Shown: piece after piece, positions 25,460 to 33,710 of the stretch
How positions within the stretch are numbered: the stretch's first letter is position 1
Layout of the letters: every line of letters starts with the position of its first letter
Source: Citromicrobium bathyomarinum
Lineage (GTDB): Bacteria > Pseudomonadota > Alphaproteobacteria > Sphingomonadales > Sphingomonadaceae
NCBI RefSeq assembly: GCF_021021475.1
Contig: NZ_JAINWL010000001.1
Coordinates: 62,001 to 126,000 of the forward strand
DNA length: 64,000 nt
Direction of reading: 5' to 3'
Made by a program: the position numbers and the translations under genes
The notes under the pieces: model-generated
Databases searched by the model: none
The model's input: the letters and a program-made list of their open reading frames with translations, nothing else
Told to the model about the DNA's origin: nothing

Positions 25460-26976
25460 GCGGCGAGCCTTTCGCTGACTTCACGAAACAGCGCAGGCCG
25501 GTCGATCTTGCCATTGGGGTTGAGCGGCAGGTCCTCGCGCCATTCGATTGCGTGAGGCTGCATGAAACTGGGCAGATCGCGTTTGAGCGCGGCTTTCAAT
25601 GCATCGACCTCGCCCGCACCGCGCACCACCAGATGAACCGCCTGGCCAAGCTTCGCATCAGCCACGCCGAACGCCACCGCATCCGCGACCAGCCCGGTGG
25701 CGAGTGCCGCGTCCTCGATCTCCTGCGGGCTGATCCGGTTGCCCGCGCTCTTGATCATCGCGTCGCGCCGTCCGACGAAATAGAGCAGGCCATCCGCATC
25801 GCGCTTCACATAGTCGCCCGACCACACGGCCATTCCGCCATATTCGGAGTGTGCGGGGGCCGGCCTGTATCGCTCCGCCGTCCGCTCGGGGTCCTGCCAG
25901 TACCCTTCTGCGACCAGAGGCCCGCAATGGACCAGTTCGCCCTCTTCGCCCGGCGCGGCGGGGCCGCCCGCCGCGTTCACCACCAGCACCTCGGCAAAGG
26001 GCACCGCCTTGCCCATCGAGGTGGGGTGCGTCGCGACCAGGTCGGGATCGAGGAAGGTGGAACGGAACGCCTCGGTCAGGCCGTACATCGGGTAGATATC
26101 GGCAGCGGGCCAGGTCGCGCGCATCGCGTCGATCAGATCGGGCGTCAGCGCGCCGCCCGAATTGGTCAGGCGCTTGAGGCTGTCGCCAGCGCCCTCTTCC
26201 CACTTCGCTTCGACCAGTTGGCGCCAGAGCGGCGGCACGGCGGCGAGCGTAGTGGCGCGATGTTTCGCCACCGCCTTGGTCACATCGCGCGGCATCAGAT
26301 AGTCGAGCGGGGCGACACAGCCGCCCGCGCGCCACGTCGAAAGCAGCTGGTTCTGCCCGTAATCGAACGCCAGCGGCAGCACCGCGAGCGTCACGTCGTC
26401 GCTGTGCAGCCTGAGGTAATGCGCCACGCTGACCGCGCCCAACCACAGGTTTGCGTGGCTCAGCACCACCCCCTTGGGCTTGCCGGTCGACCCGCTGGTA
26501 TAGAGAATCGCGGCGATGGTCTGCGGATCGGCGGCGGATTTGGGCAGCGAATCGCAGGCCTGCGCCGCCTCCAGCGCCGCGCTTTCCTCTACCTGCGCGC
26601 ATCCGGCGGGCAGATCGCCCTGCTCCAGCGTGGAAAGCCGCGCGGGCGTGCCGATCAGCATGGCAGCGCCGCTGTCCGCCAGAATATGCGCCACCTGCGC
26701 GCGCTTGAGCATCGGGTTGATCGGCACATGGACCAGCCCGGCACGCGGCGCGGCCAGCGGCAGCAGGCAGGTCAGCTCGCCCTTGGCGGACCAGCTCGCG
26801 ATCCGCGCGCCCGTTTCCGGAATCTGCGATTTCAGCCACGCCGCCAACCGACCGACACGGGTTCTTAAGTCGGAATAGCTAAGGGTGCCGTCGCGCAGAG
26901 CCAGCGCCGGGTCCGCATCACCGCCGTGTTCGATAACATGGTCGATCGGGAAAGGGGTCGGGTCGGGCTGGGTCAT
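25456..26976 (-). CDS. XrtA-associated acyl-AMP ligase
   Basis: Adenylate-forming enzyme of 506 residues (ANL superfamily), named exosortase A system-associated acyl-CoA ligase. The P-loop-like AMP motif ILYTSGSTGKPKG is at about 158-170, YGLTEAF is the A5 motif, the A7 region is WSGDYVKRDADGLLYFVGRRD, and the catalytic lysine is in NPNGKIDR near the end. It should activate a carboxylic acid as adenylate and load it on CoA or on the ACP encoded at 28045. It is the first gene of the leftward run; there is no obvious ribosome-binding site before the ATG. Confidence 0.92.
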   Translation of the reverse strand: MTQPDPTPFPIDHVIEHGGDADPALALRDGTLSYSDLRTRVGRLAAWLKSQIPETGARIASWSAKGELTCLLPLAAPRAGLVHVPINPMLKRAQVAHILADSGAAMLIGTPARLSTLEQGDLPAGCAQVEESAALEAAQACDSLPKSAADPQTIAAILYTSGSTGKPKGVVLSHANLWLGAVSVAHYLRLHSDDVTLAVLPLAFDYGQNQLLSTWRAGGCVAPLDYLMPRDVTKAVAKHRATTLAAVPPLWRQLVEAKWEEGAGDSLKRLTNSGGALTPDLIDAMRATWPAADIYPMYGLTEAFRSTFLDPDLVATHPTSMGKAVPFAEVLVVNAAGGPAAPGEEGELVHCGPLVAEGYWQDPERTAERYRPAPAHSEYGGMAVWSGDYVKRDADGLLYFVGRRDAMIKSAGNRISPQEIEDAALATGLVADAVAFGVADAKLGQAVHLVVRGAGEVDALKAALKRDLPSFMQPHAIEWREDLPLNPNGKIDRPALFREVSERLAA

Positions 26977-27040
26977 GGAGATAGGAGTACAACGCCTCGT
27001 GAACGCGGAAACAGGTGGCTATCACAAGGAGGTTACCATT

Positions 27041-28009
27041 GTGCAAGCAACACCGCAGCAAGCCTGTGGGTGCGCCTGCCCGTCTCCGTTCGAGCGGCCC
27101 GAGTGGTACGCCCTGCTCGCCGATTCGCGCCCGCACGCCTTTTTCAAGCGGGTCGAGACGGGCCGCAGCCACGCAACCATCGCGCTCAACCGCACCGACG
27201 GACGTATCGAGGCGCTACGCAACTGGTACGCCTTCACCTGGCGTCCGGTGGTGCCTGCCGGAGAGGCAGGCGATGCAATGCTGGAGGCGCTGGCACGCGA
27301 TTTGAAGCACGAGGAGCCGCGCGTGACGCTCTGGCCGCTGCCCGACGAAGACGGCTCCGCCACCCGCCTCGCCGCCGCATTCCGCAAGGTCGGCTGGCAG
27401 GTCTCGCTGACCCAGTGCGACGAGAACCATGTGCTGCCGGTCGCGGGCCGCAGCTTCGCCGAATACTGGGCGACCCGCCCCGGTCGCCTGCGCACCACGC
27501 TGAAGCGCAAGGCCAAGAAGGTCGAGGTCGAAATCGTCGAGCATTTCGACGCAAAGCTCTGGTCTGATTACGAAACGATCTACGCCGAGAGCTGGAAGCC
27601 GAGCGAGGACGAACCCGATCTGCTGCGCCGCTTCGCGCAGGACGAAGGCGCGGCGGGGCGCATCCGGCTGGGCATCGCGCGCGCCGATGGCGTGGCCGTC
27701 GCGGCGCAATTCTGGACCGTGGAAAACGGCATCGCCTACATCCACAAGCTCGCCCATCTGGAAAGCGCCAAGCCGATTTCGCCCGGCACCACGCTGTCGG
27801 CTGCGCTGTTCGAGCATGTGATCGACCGTGATAATGTCACACTGGTGGACTTCGGCACAGGCTCCGATTCCTACAAGGCGGACTGGATGGAACAGGTGCG
27901 TCCGCGCTTCCTGCTCGATGCGCTGGACCCGGCGCAGCCCGCCGCTTGGGCCCCGCTCGCAAAACGCGCAGCACGCGCGATCCTTGCAAGAGGGAACACC
28001 CCCCGCTAG
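27041..28009 (+). CDS. GNAT/FemAB-fold acyltransferase of the XrtA locus
   Basis: Protein of 322 residues with the Acetyltransf_6-type core: RPGRLRTTLKRKAKK, then IRLGIARADGVAVAAQFW and the late motif LVDFGTGSDSYKADWM. Proteins of this type transfer acyl or aminoacyl groups; donor and acceptor are unknown. The start is a GTG at 27041: a perfect AAGGAGG lies eight bases upstream, while upstream ATGs in the same frame overlap the divergent ligase gene. It heads the rightward operon with the ACP and two hydrolase-like genes, so it may use an acyl-ACP as donor. Confidence 0.82.
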   Translation: MQATPQQACGCACPSPFERPEWYALLADSRPHAFFKRVETGRSHATIALNRTDGRIEALRNWYAFTWRPVVPAGEAGDAMLEALARDLKHEEPRVTLWPLPDEDGSATRLAAAFRKVGWQVSLTQCDENHVLPVAGRSFAEYWATRPGRLRTTLKRKAKKVEVEIVEHFDAKLWSDYETIYAESWKPSEDEPDLLRRFAQDEGAAGRIRLGIARADGVAVAAQFWTVENGIAYIHKLAHLESAKPISPGTTLSAALFEHVIDRDNVTLVDFGTGSDSYKADWMEQVRPRFLLDALDPAQPAAWAPLAKRAARAILARGNTPR

Positions 28010-28044
28010 GCAACCGCGACTTTTACGGCAGCTTAACGGTATCT

Positions 28045-28350
28045 ATGACCGCCCAGACTTCAGCGCCTGCGGACCCGGCCGGGCCCGCCCGCAGCAAGAT
28101 CGACGAGACCCTGCGCGCAATCCTGCGCGACGTACTCGGCCTGTCGGACGAACGCGCCGCCGACCTGACGCCCGATAGCGGCCTGTTCGGCCATCTGCCC
28201 GAACTCGACAGCCAGGCGGTCGCCGACCTGCTGACCGAGATGGAAGACCGCTTCGACATCATTATCGAAGATGACGAGGTCGATGGCGACCATCTGGAAA
28301 CCTATGGCGGGCTGCTCGCCCTTGCCGAGGCCAAGACCGCCAGCAACTGA
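28045..28350 (+). CDS. XrtA-associated acyl carrier protein
   Basis: Acyl carrier protein of 101 residues. The phosphopantetheine attachment serine is Ser56 in ELDSQAVADLL, and the acidic helix surface MEDRFDIIIEDDEVDG is typical. The first 18 residues are an Ala/Pro-rich extension. It would carry the acid activated by the divergent ligase. ATG at 28045 fits the domain start; an earlier frame opening in the previous gene is not supported. It lies 35 bases downstream of the GNAT gene and 12 bases before the hydrolase-2 gene. Confidence 0.88.
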   Translation: MTAQTSAPADPAGPARSKIDETLRAILRDVLGLSDERAADLTPDSGLFGHLPELDSQAVADLLTEMEDRFDIIIEDDEVDGDHLETYGGLLALAEAKTASN

Positions 28351-28362
28351 CATGCTGCTGGC

Positions 28363-29064
28363 GTGACAACCCCATTCCAGTTCGTCGAATGGCCGTGTCC
28401 TGCCGCTGACGGTGAGACGCGCAGCGAAGCCGCGCTCGTGTTCAACCGCGCGCGCGACGCACGCCTGCTGGTCATCCCGCCGCTGTTCGAGGAAGCGAAC
28501 AAGCTGCGCCGGCAGATCGTGGAGATCATGCGCCGGCTCGACGATGCGGGCATCGACAGCATGCTGCCCGACCTGCCCGGCTGCAACGAAAGCCGCGCGT
28601 TGCTCGCGCAGCAGACTCTAGAAGGCTGGCGCGCAGGCGCTGCCGCAGCGGTGGAGCATTTCGGCGCGACTCACGTGCTGAGCCTGCGCGGCGGCGCATT
28701 GCTGCGGCCTGCCGGGTTGCCCGGATGGGACTACGCCCCGCAGGACGGGCCGAAGATCCTGCGCGCGATGGTTCGCGCGCGGATCATCTCGACCAAAGAG
28801 GCCGGCGCGCCCGAAACGCGCGAGGAGATCGAGGCGACGGGCCGCAGCGAGGGCGTCCAGCTCGCCGGATGGTCGATCGGCCCCGCGCTGTTCGCTGCGC
28901 TGGAGAGCGCCGAGGTGCCTGCGCGCGATGATCGCGTCACCCTGATCGACCACGAAACGCTCGGCGGACGGCCCCTGTGGCTGCGCGCCGAACCCGATTT
29001 CGATGCGGCGCAGGCCGACGCGCTCGCCACGACGATCTCGGTCGCGATGAGGGACGTGGGATGA
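28363..29064 (+). CDS. XrtA-associated hydrolase 2 family protein (alpha/beta hydrolase-like)
   Basis: Protein of 233 residues matching the exosortase A system-associated hydrolase 2 group: the LLVIPPLFEEANKLRRQ and DLPGCNES stretches are characteristic. The nucleophile elbow reads LSLRGGALL, so an Arg stands where Ser, Cys or Asp is normally found, and no GxSxG motif exists. It may therefore be a non-catalytic binding subunit or act by an unusual mechanism. The start is a GTG at 28363, and its stop overlaps the next start (ATGA), which suggests it acts together with hydrolase 1. Confidence 0.78.
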   Translation: MTTPFQFVEWPCPAADGETRSEAALVFNRARDARLLVIPPLFEEANKLRRQIVEIMRRLDDAGIDSMLPDLPGCNESRALLAQQTLEGWRAGAAAAVEHFGATHVLSLRGGALLRPAGLPGWDYAPQDGPKILRAMVRARIISTKEAGAPETREEIEATGRSEGVQLAGWSIGPALFAALESAEVPARDDRVTLIDHETLGGRPLWLRAEPDFDAAQADALATTISVAMRDVG

Positions 29065-29840
29065 GCCGCCGCCTGCACCTGACCTTCAATTGCGAGGGAT
29101 CGACCCTCGCCGGCACGCTCGACACCGCGCCGCTAACCACCGGCCTGCTGCTGGTGAGCGGGGGCAACGAGCTGCGCAGCGGCGCGTTTCGCGGGCAGGC
29201 GCGGCTGGCGCAGACGATCGCCAAGCGCGGCTTCCCCGTGTTCCGGTACGACCGCCGCGGGGTCGGCGACAGTGAGGGCGAGAACCTGGGCTTCACCCAG
29301 TCCAAACCGGATATTCGCGCCGCGATCGAGGCGTTTCGCGCGATCGCTCCGCAGGTGAAGCGGATCGTGGCCTATGGCAATTGCGACGCGGCGAGCGCGC
29401 TGATGCTGGCGGGCGGCGCGGGCTGCGACGCACTAGTGCTGAGCAACCCCTGGACGATCGAGGACGAGGACGACGACACCCCGCCCCCGCAGGCGATCCG
29501 CGCGCGCTATCTGCAAAAGCTGGGCAACCCGTCTGAAGTGGCGCGCCTGCTGCGCGGCGGCGTGAACCTGCGCAAGCTGGCGGGCGGTCTGATCCGCGCC
29601 GCGCGCCCCGCCCCTGCGGCGAGCGATCTGGCAGGCCGGATGCGCAAGGGGCTGGCGACGTTCGACGGACCGGTGAGCATCCTGCTCGCCAGTGCAGACC
29701 GCACCGCACAGGTGTTCGACGGAATCTGGGAGAAGGACGATGTCCGCGTGGCGCGCTGCGAAGGCGCGAGCCATGCCTTCGTGGAACCGCGCGCGCGCGA
29801 ATGGCTCGACGCGAAGATCGTGGACATGCTGCGGGGCTAG
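29061..29840 (+). CDS. XrtA-associated hydrolase 1 family protein (alpha/beta hydrolase)
   Basis: Alpha/beta hydrolase of 259 residues of the exosortase A system-associated hydrolase 1 group. The strand-turn motif FRYDRRGVGDSEG (61-73) is typical. The nucleophile elbow is YGNCDAASA, giving Cys108 as the likely nucleophile, and His238 in GASHAF near the end is the likely base. A Cys nucleophile recalls dienelactone hydrolase. The substrate is unknown; a thioester or ester made by the ligase/ACP pair is a reasonable guess. It is the last gene of the rightward operon. Confidence 0.85.
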   Translation: MSRRLHLTFNCEGSTLAGTLDTAPLTTGLLLVSGGNELRSGAFRGQARLAQTIAKRGFPVFRYDRRGVGDSEGENLGFTQSKPDIRAAIEAFRAIAPQVKRIVAYGNCDAASALMLAGGAGCDALVLSNPWTIEDEDDDTPPPQAIRARYLQKLGNPSEVARLLRGGVNLRKLAGGLIRAARPAPAASDLAGRMRKGLATFDGPVSILLASADRTAQVFDGIWEKDDVRVARCEGASHAFVEPRAREWLDAKIVDMLRG

Positions 29841-29854
29841 CCCCCTTCTCTCCT

Positions 29855-29875
29855 CCCCTCTGCAAGCGGCAGGGG
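29855..29875. terminator. Imperfect hairpin between convergent genes
   Basis: CCCCT...GC (29855-29863) pairs with GCAGGGG (29869-29875) with a 2-base bulge and a 5-base loop. It lies between the hydrolase 1 stop and the stop of the convergent methyltransferase gene. Its C/T-rich flank resembles the element at 6629. A bidirectional terminator role is likely but unproven. Confidence 0.4.
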
Positions 29876-29888
29876 AAAACCGCGCCGA

Positions 29889-31091
29889 CTAATCCCGCAC
29901 GAACAGGCTCGCCAGCTCGACATGGGTCGACCAGCGGAACTGGCCCACCGGGCGCAGCTCTGCGAGGCGAAAGCCGCCATCGGCCAGCCGCCGCGCATCG
30001 CGCGCCCAGCTTTGCGGATTGCAGCTGATATAGACGACGCGCGCCACGCTGCTCTGAGCAATCATGTCCGCCTGATTGCGCGCGCCTGCACGCGGCGGGT
30101 CGAGCAGCACGCAATCGAAGCGGGAGATTTCGTCAGCGGTGAGCGGATCGCGGAACAGGTCACGGTGCAGCGAATGGACCGGTGTGCCCGACGCGCGCGC
30201 CGCCGCCTGACAGGCGAGATGCGCCGCGCGGTCCGCCTCCGCCGCCAGCACCTTGGCCGGGCCGGCCAGTGCGAAGGCGAAGGTGCCCAGCCCCGAAAAC
30301 AGGTCTGCAATGGTCGCAGCATCGCCGCACCATTCCTTCGCAGCAGTCAGCAGCGCGGCTTCGCCATCGGGGGTTGGCTGGAGGAACGCGCCATGCGGCA
30401 CGGAGACCGGCACGCCGCCCAGCGTGACCGTCACCGGCTCAGGCTCCCACACGGGCTCCGGGCCGTAGCCGTCGTCGATCGAGAGGCGCGCGAGGCCCTG
30501 CTCGCGGGCGAAATCGGACAGTGCTTCGGTCTGGGCGAGGTTCTCGGGCGAGATACCCCGGATTTCCGCCGTCACGCCCTGATCCGCCAGCGTCAGCGAA
30601 ATATCCACCGCCAGCTTGCCCGGCCAATGGGCCAGCAGCGCGCGCAGCGGATCGACCAGCGCGAACAATGCGGGCGCGAGGATGTGGCATTCGGCCATAT
30701 CGACGATCTGGTGCGATCCCCGCTCGCGAAAGCCGATCACCACTTTCTTGCCCGCGCGCCGCGCATGCAATGTCGCGCGCCTGCGGCTGCGCGGCGGCGA
30801 GAGATGCGGCGCGGTGAGCGTGTCCGGCACCAGCTCCTGCGATTCGGCAGCGAACGCGACCCGCTGGCCGACGAACTCGGCCAGCGCCGCCTCGTCCGCC
30901 TGCTGCAACTCGCACCCGCCGCAGCGCGGGAAATGGCGGCAGGGCGGGTCGATATGGTGGGGACCATGCTCGACGAGCCCGTCGGCGCCCACCATGTCGC
31001 CGGGCACTGTGCCCTTCACATGGCGACCGCTCGCGGTCACGCCATCGCCCTTGGCGGCGATACGGATGATCTGCTCCACGGCCTCGCTCAC
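29889..31091 (-). CDS. 23S rRNA (uracil-5-)-methyltransferase, RlmC/RlmD type
   Basis: SAM-dependent RNA m5U methyltransferase (TrmA/RumA family) of 400 residues. A [4Fe-4S] site is suggested by CRHFPRCGGC (Cx5CxxC) near residue 50 and a later Cys in AECHIL. The SAM motif is DLFSGLGTFAFALA and the catalytic cysteine lies in YISCNPQSWARD. The N-terminal TRAM-like part is short. The target uridine (747 or 1939) cannot be decided by eye. The start is a GTG at 31091 overlapping the nnrD stop (GTGA); the longer open frame upstream is antisense-like sequence in nnrD. Confidence 0.88.
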   Translation of the reverse strand: MSEAVEQIIRIAAKGDGVTASGRHVKGTVPGDMVGADGLVEHGPHHIDPPCRHFPRCGGCELQQADEAALAEFVGQRVAFAAESQELVPDTLTAPHLSPPRSRRRATLHARRAGKKVVIGFRERGSHQIVDMAECHILAPALFALVDPLRALLAHWPGKLAVDISLTLADQGVTAEIRGISPENLAQTEALSDFAREQGLARLSIDDGYGPEPVWEPEPVTVTLGGVPVSVPHGAFLQPTPDGEAALLTAAKEWCGDAATIADLFSGLGTFAFALAGPAKVLAAEADRAAHLACQAAARASGTPVHSLHRDLFRDPLTADEISRFDCVLLDPPRAGARNQADMIAQSSVARVVYISCNPQSWARDARRLADGGFRLAELRPVGQFRWSTHVELASLFVRD

Positions 31092-32563
31092 AGCATGTCC
31101 TCCAGCGCGGGATGGACCGCTTCGGCGAGCAGCGTGGCAGTGAAGCCCGCACCTGCATGACGCGCCGCGCGGCCATGCAGGTGGACCGCCTCGCATGCGG
31201 CCTGCATTGCATCTCCGGTCGCCGCCAAACGCGCGGCGCAGATTCCGGCCAGCACATCGCCGCTGCCCGCGACCGACAGCCAGCGCGAGGCGGGCGGGAA
31301 GAAGCGCACGTCTTCGCCCGATGCCAGCAGCGTGTCGGCACCCTTGGCGAGTACGGCGCAGCCGGTCGCCTGCGACAGCGCGAGGGCACGCTCCCGCTTT
31401 GTCTCGCCCGCGACGTCGAAGGCATCGCACAGGTGCGACAGTTCGCCCTCGTGCGGGGTCAGCAGGATTGGCGCATCGCCCTTCGCGGCGAGTATCTCGG
31501 CCGTCAGCAGGACCAGCGCATCGGCGTCGAGCACCAGCGGATGGCCGCTGCGCACCGCCGTCTCAAGCCGTTCGTGCGCGGCATCGTCGCGGCCCAGCCC
31601 CGGCCCGATGAGCACAGCGCCGATCCTCTCGTCCCCCAGCGCGTCGGCCAGCGGCGCATCGTCCTTGACCAGATCGGGCGGGTGGCCGGGATGGCCATGC
31701 TCGCTCAGCCATTTGACGTAGCCAGCCCCCGCCAGCGCGGCGGCGCGCGACGCCATCAGGCTGGCGCCCGCCATCGCCCCGCCGACCACAGCGACCAGGC
31801 CACGGGTGTATTTGTGCGCGTCGAAAGCGGGCGGCGCGATTCGCTCGGGCAGAGACAGGCGCATCGGCCCGCCGCGATCGGGCACGCCGATATCGACCAG
31901 CCGCGCCGCACCGATGCTCGCCAGCGCGGGGCCGCTGAAATGCGCAGGCTTCCACGCGCCGAACGCCAGCGTCAGGGCATAGCGGGGCACATTATCGCCC
32001 TCGCCGCCAACCACATCGCCAGTGTCGGAATCCACCTCGCTGGGCACATCGAGCGCGACCGCGCGGTCATGCGAGGCGTGCAGATCGCGGATCAGCGCGC
32101 GATGCTCGTCCGAGAGCGGGCGCGACAGGCCGATGCCGAACATCGCATCGACGAACACCGTCCCCTTCAATCCCTCGCCGTCGGACAGAACCTCGCCTTC
32201 GAACGTGCTCGCGGCATGGCGGGCAAGATCGGTCTGGGGAGAAATCGGCGCGACCACCCTCACCGTCAGCCCGCGCGCCTTGAGCGCAGCCGCCGCGACA
32301 TAGCCGTCGCCGCCATTATGGCCCGGCCCGCACAGCACGGTGACAGGTCCGCCGGCCGCAAGCCGCGCGATCCACTCCGCTGCGCCCTGACCGGCTCGGC
32401 TCATCAGCGCCCATTCCTCCACGCCCGCATCGAACAGCGCCGCCTCTGCAGCGCGCATCTGGTCGGTCGTCAGGATTTGCGCGCGTCGCTGCGCGTCATG
32501 CTCACCGAGTGGTGGCGGGGAAACGGTATCGGTTTCCGGCGAGGGATACTTCGAGGATGTCAC
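31088..32563 (-). CDS. nnrD: Bifunctional NAD(P)H-hydrate epimerase/dehydratase
   Basis: Metabolite-repair enzyme: the N-terminal YjeF_N domain (about 30-215; CGPGHNGGDGYVAA) epimerises damaged NAD(P)HX, and the C-terminal carbohydrate-kinase-like domain (about 240-490; IGPGLGRD, TPHEGEL, AGSGDVLAG) dehydrates it back to NAD(P)H with ADP. The protein has 491 residues from a GTG at 32563, which overlaps the upstream lipoprotein gene by 62 bases. The first in-frame ATG (32458) would cut into the conserved ILTTDQMRAAE stretch, so an upstream start is needed, but the exact codon is uncertain. Confidence 0.9.
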   Translation of the reverse strand: MTSSKYPSPETDTVSPPPLGEHDAQRRAQILTTDQMRAAEAALFDAGVEEWALMSRAGQGAAEWIARLAAGGPVTVLCGPGHNGGDGYVAAAALKARGLTVRVVAPISPQTDLARHAASTFEGEVLSDGEGLKGTVFVDAMFGIGLSRPLSDEHRALIRDLHASHDRAVALDVPSEVDSDTGDVVGGEGDNVPRYALTLAFGAWKPAHFSGPALASIGAARLVDIGVPDRGGPMRLSLPERIAPPAFDAHKYTRGLVAVVGGAMAGASLMASRAAALAGAGYVKWLSEHGHPGHPPDLVKDDAPLADALGDERIGAVLIGPGLGRDDAAHERLETAVRSGHPLVLDADALVLLTAEILAAKGDAPILLTPHEGELSHLCDAFDVAGETKRERALALSQATGCAVLAKGADTLLASGEDVRFFPPASRWLSVAGSGDVLAGICAARLAATGDAMQAACEAVHLHGRAARHAGAGFTATLLAEAVHPALEDML

Positions 32564-32897
32564 CCGACAGCGTTTGCGTCACCGCGTCCGCTCCTGCAAC
32601 CGCTGCGACGCCGGAACCGTCGGGCAATTGCTCGAACCGGCGGAATCCGCCGTCGGGATGGAAGACGGTGAGCAGGATTTTGCCCTCCACCTCGACCCGC
32701 TCGACCGAACAGGTCGCATCGAAGCTCTGCGCGCCATCGGGGGCGCAGGCGATGGTGGTGCCGGTGGAAGAGCTCGGTGCAGGCGTGGGATCGGCCGTGC
32801 CGGTATCGCCACTGGCGGCCGAGGCGGGCCCGTCGCCGCCACACGCGACCAGGGCAAAGGCCAGGCCGGCAACGGCGAGTGCTCCAGCGATCCGCAT
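32502..32897 (-). CDS. Small secreted lipoprotein, hypothetical
   Basis: Protein of 131 residues with a clear lipoprotein signal: basic start MRIAG, hydrophobic core, lipobox LVAC near residue 18 and then GGDG. A Ser/Thr/Pro-rich linker follows and then a short conserved-looking domain (SVERVEVEGKILLTVFHPDGGFRRF split by turns) that resembles no family known to me. ATG at 32897 has AAGGTGA upstream; a longer frame exists but lacks the signal peptide. Its 3' end overlaps the start of nnrD. Confidence 0.7.
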   Translation of the reverse strand: MRIAGALAVAGLAFALVACGGDGPASAASGDTGTADPTPAPSSSTGTTIACAPDGAQSFDATCSVERVEVEGKILLTVFHPDGGFRRFEQLPDGSGVAAVAGADAVTQTLSGDILEVSLAGNRYRFPATTR

Positions 32898-32970
32898 CCG
32901 CTTCACCTTTCGATCGTCTCCTGCGACCCGGAGAAGCGCCATTCCTACCCGCAATTGGTAAGCAATGCGT

Positions 32971-33705
32971 TTACTCTGCCGTCCGGCTGGCGAGCGCGGC
33001 GAGCACTTCCTGCGCGACCTGCGCGATCCGATCCGCCCACACCGCCTGGTGGCTCTTGCGTGCGACGAGATCCTGCCGCAGCTCGATGGTCAGGTAGGGA
33101 ATTCCGTTACCCTCGGCATGGCGATCCATCGTCGCGTTCAATTGCTTGCCCGAATAGGGCTCATTGTCGCCCACGGTGAAGCCCATCCCGGTGAAGGCAT
33201 CTATCGCGATTCGCGCTGCGCTGTCCTCCTGGTTGTAGAGCAGGCCGACATCCCACGGGCGCTCTTCCCCGGTCGATCCCATGACGGGCGTGAAGCTGTG
33301 GATGGCGAGGATCAGCGATGGCTGCGCTTCGGCGACCATCGCCGCGAAAGCCTCGTGATAGGGGCGATGATACTCGGCGATCCGCCGGTCGATATCGGCC
33401 CCGATATTGCCGGGGATCGTGTGCCCGTCGCTCGACGTGACTACCAGTGCGTCGTCGCCCTCGTTGCGGTGCAGGTCGATCACCAGCCGGCTGACATTGG
33501 CGACCTGCGCCGCGACGCCATGCTTGCGCGCGAGCCGCTCCGCGATCCCGGCGGTGCCGATATCGATCGCGATGTGCTGTTCCATCAGTTCGGCGGGAAT
33601 GCCGAGTTCGATGCCGTCGGGCACGCGGTTGCTGGCATGGTCGGCGACGGCGATGATCCCGCCGCGTTGCGGGGTGCCGTATTGTAGGAAAGGTGCGTCG
33701 GTCAT
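32971..33705 (-). CDS. N-formylglutamate amidohydrolase family protein
   Basis: Protein of 244 residues of the N-formylglutamate amidohydrolase (HutG-type, FGase) family, which hydrolyses N-formyl-L-glutamate in histidine breakdown or related N-acyl amino acids. Conserved parts seen: VADHASNRVP, then NVSRLVIDLHRNEGDD, IPGN, YHRPYHEAF and the metal-site stretch LILAIHSFTPVM. No other histidine-utilisation gene is near, so the substrate may differ. It starts six bases after ispE is read through on the same strand, indicating cotranscription. Confidence 0.88.
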   Translation of the reverse strand: MTDAPFLQYGTPQRGGIIAVADHASNRVPDGIELGIPAELMEQHIAIDIGTAGIAERLARKHGVAAQVANVSRLVIDLHRNEGDDALVVTSSDGHTIPGNIGADIDRRIAEYHRPYHEAFAAMVAEAQPSLILAIHSFTPVMGSTGEERPWDVGLLYNQEDSAARIAIDAFTGMGFTVGDNEPYSGKQLNATMDRHAEGNGIPYLTIELRQDLVARKSHQAVWADRIAQVAQEVLAALASRTAE

Positions 33706-33710
33706 GGCGG

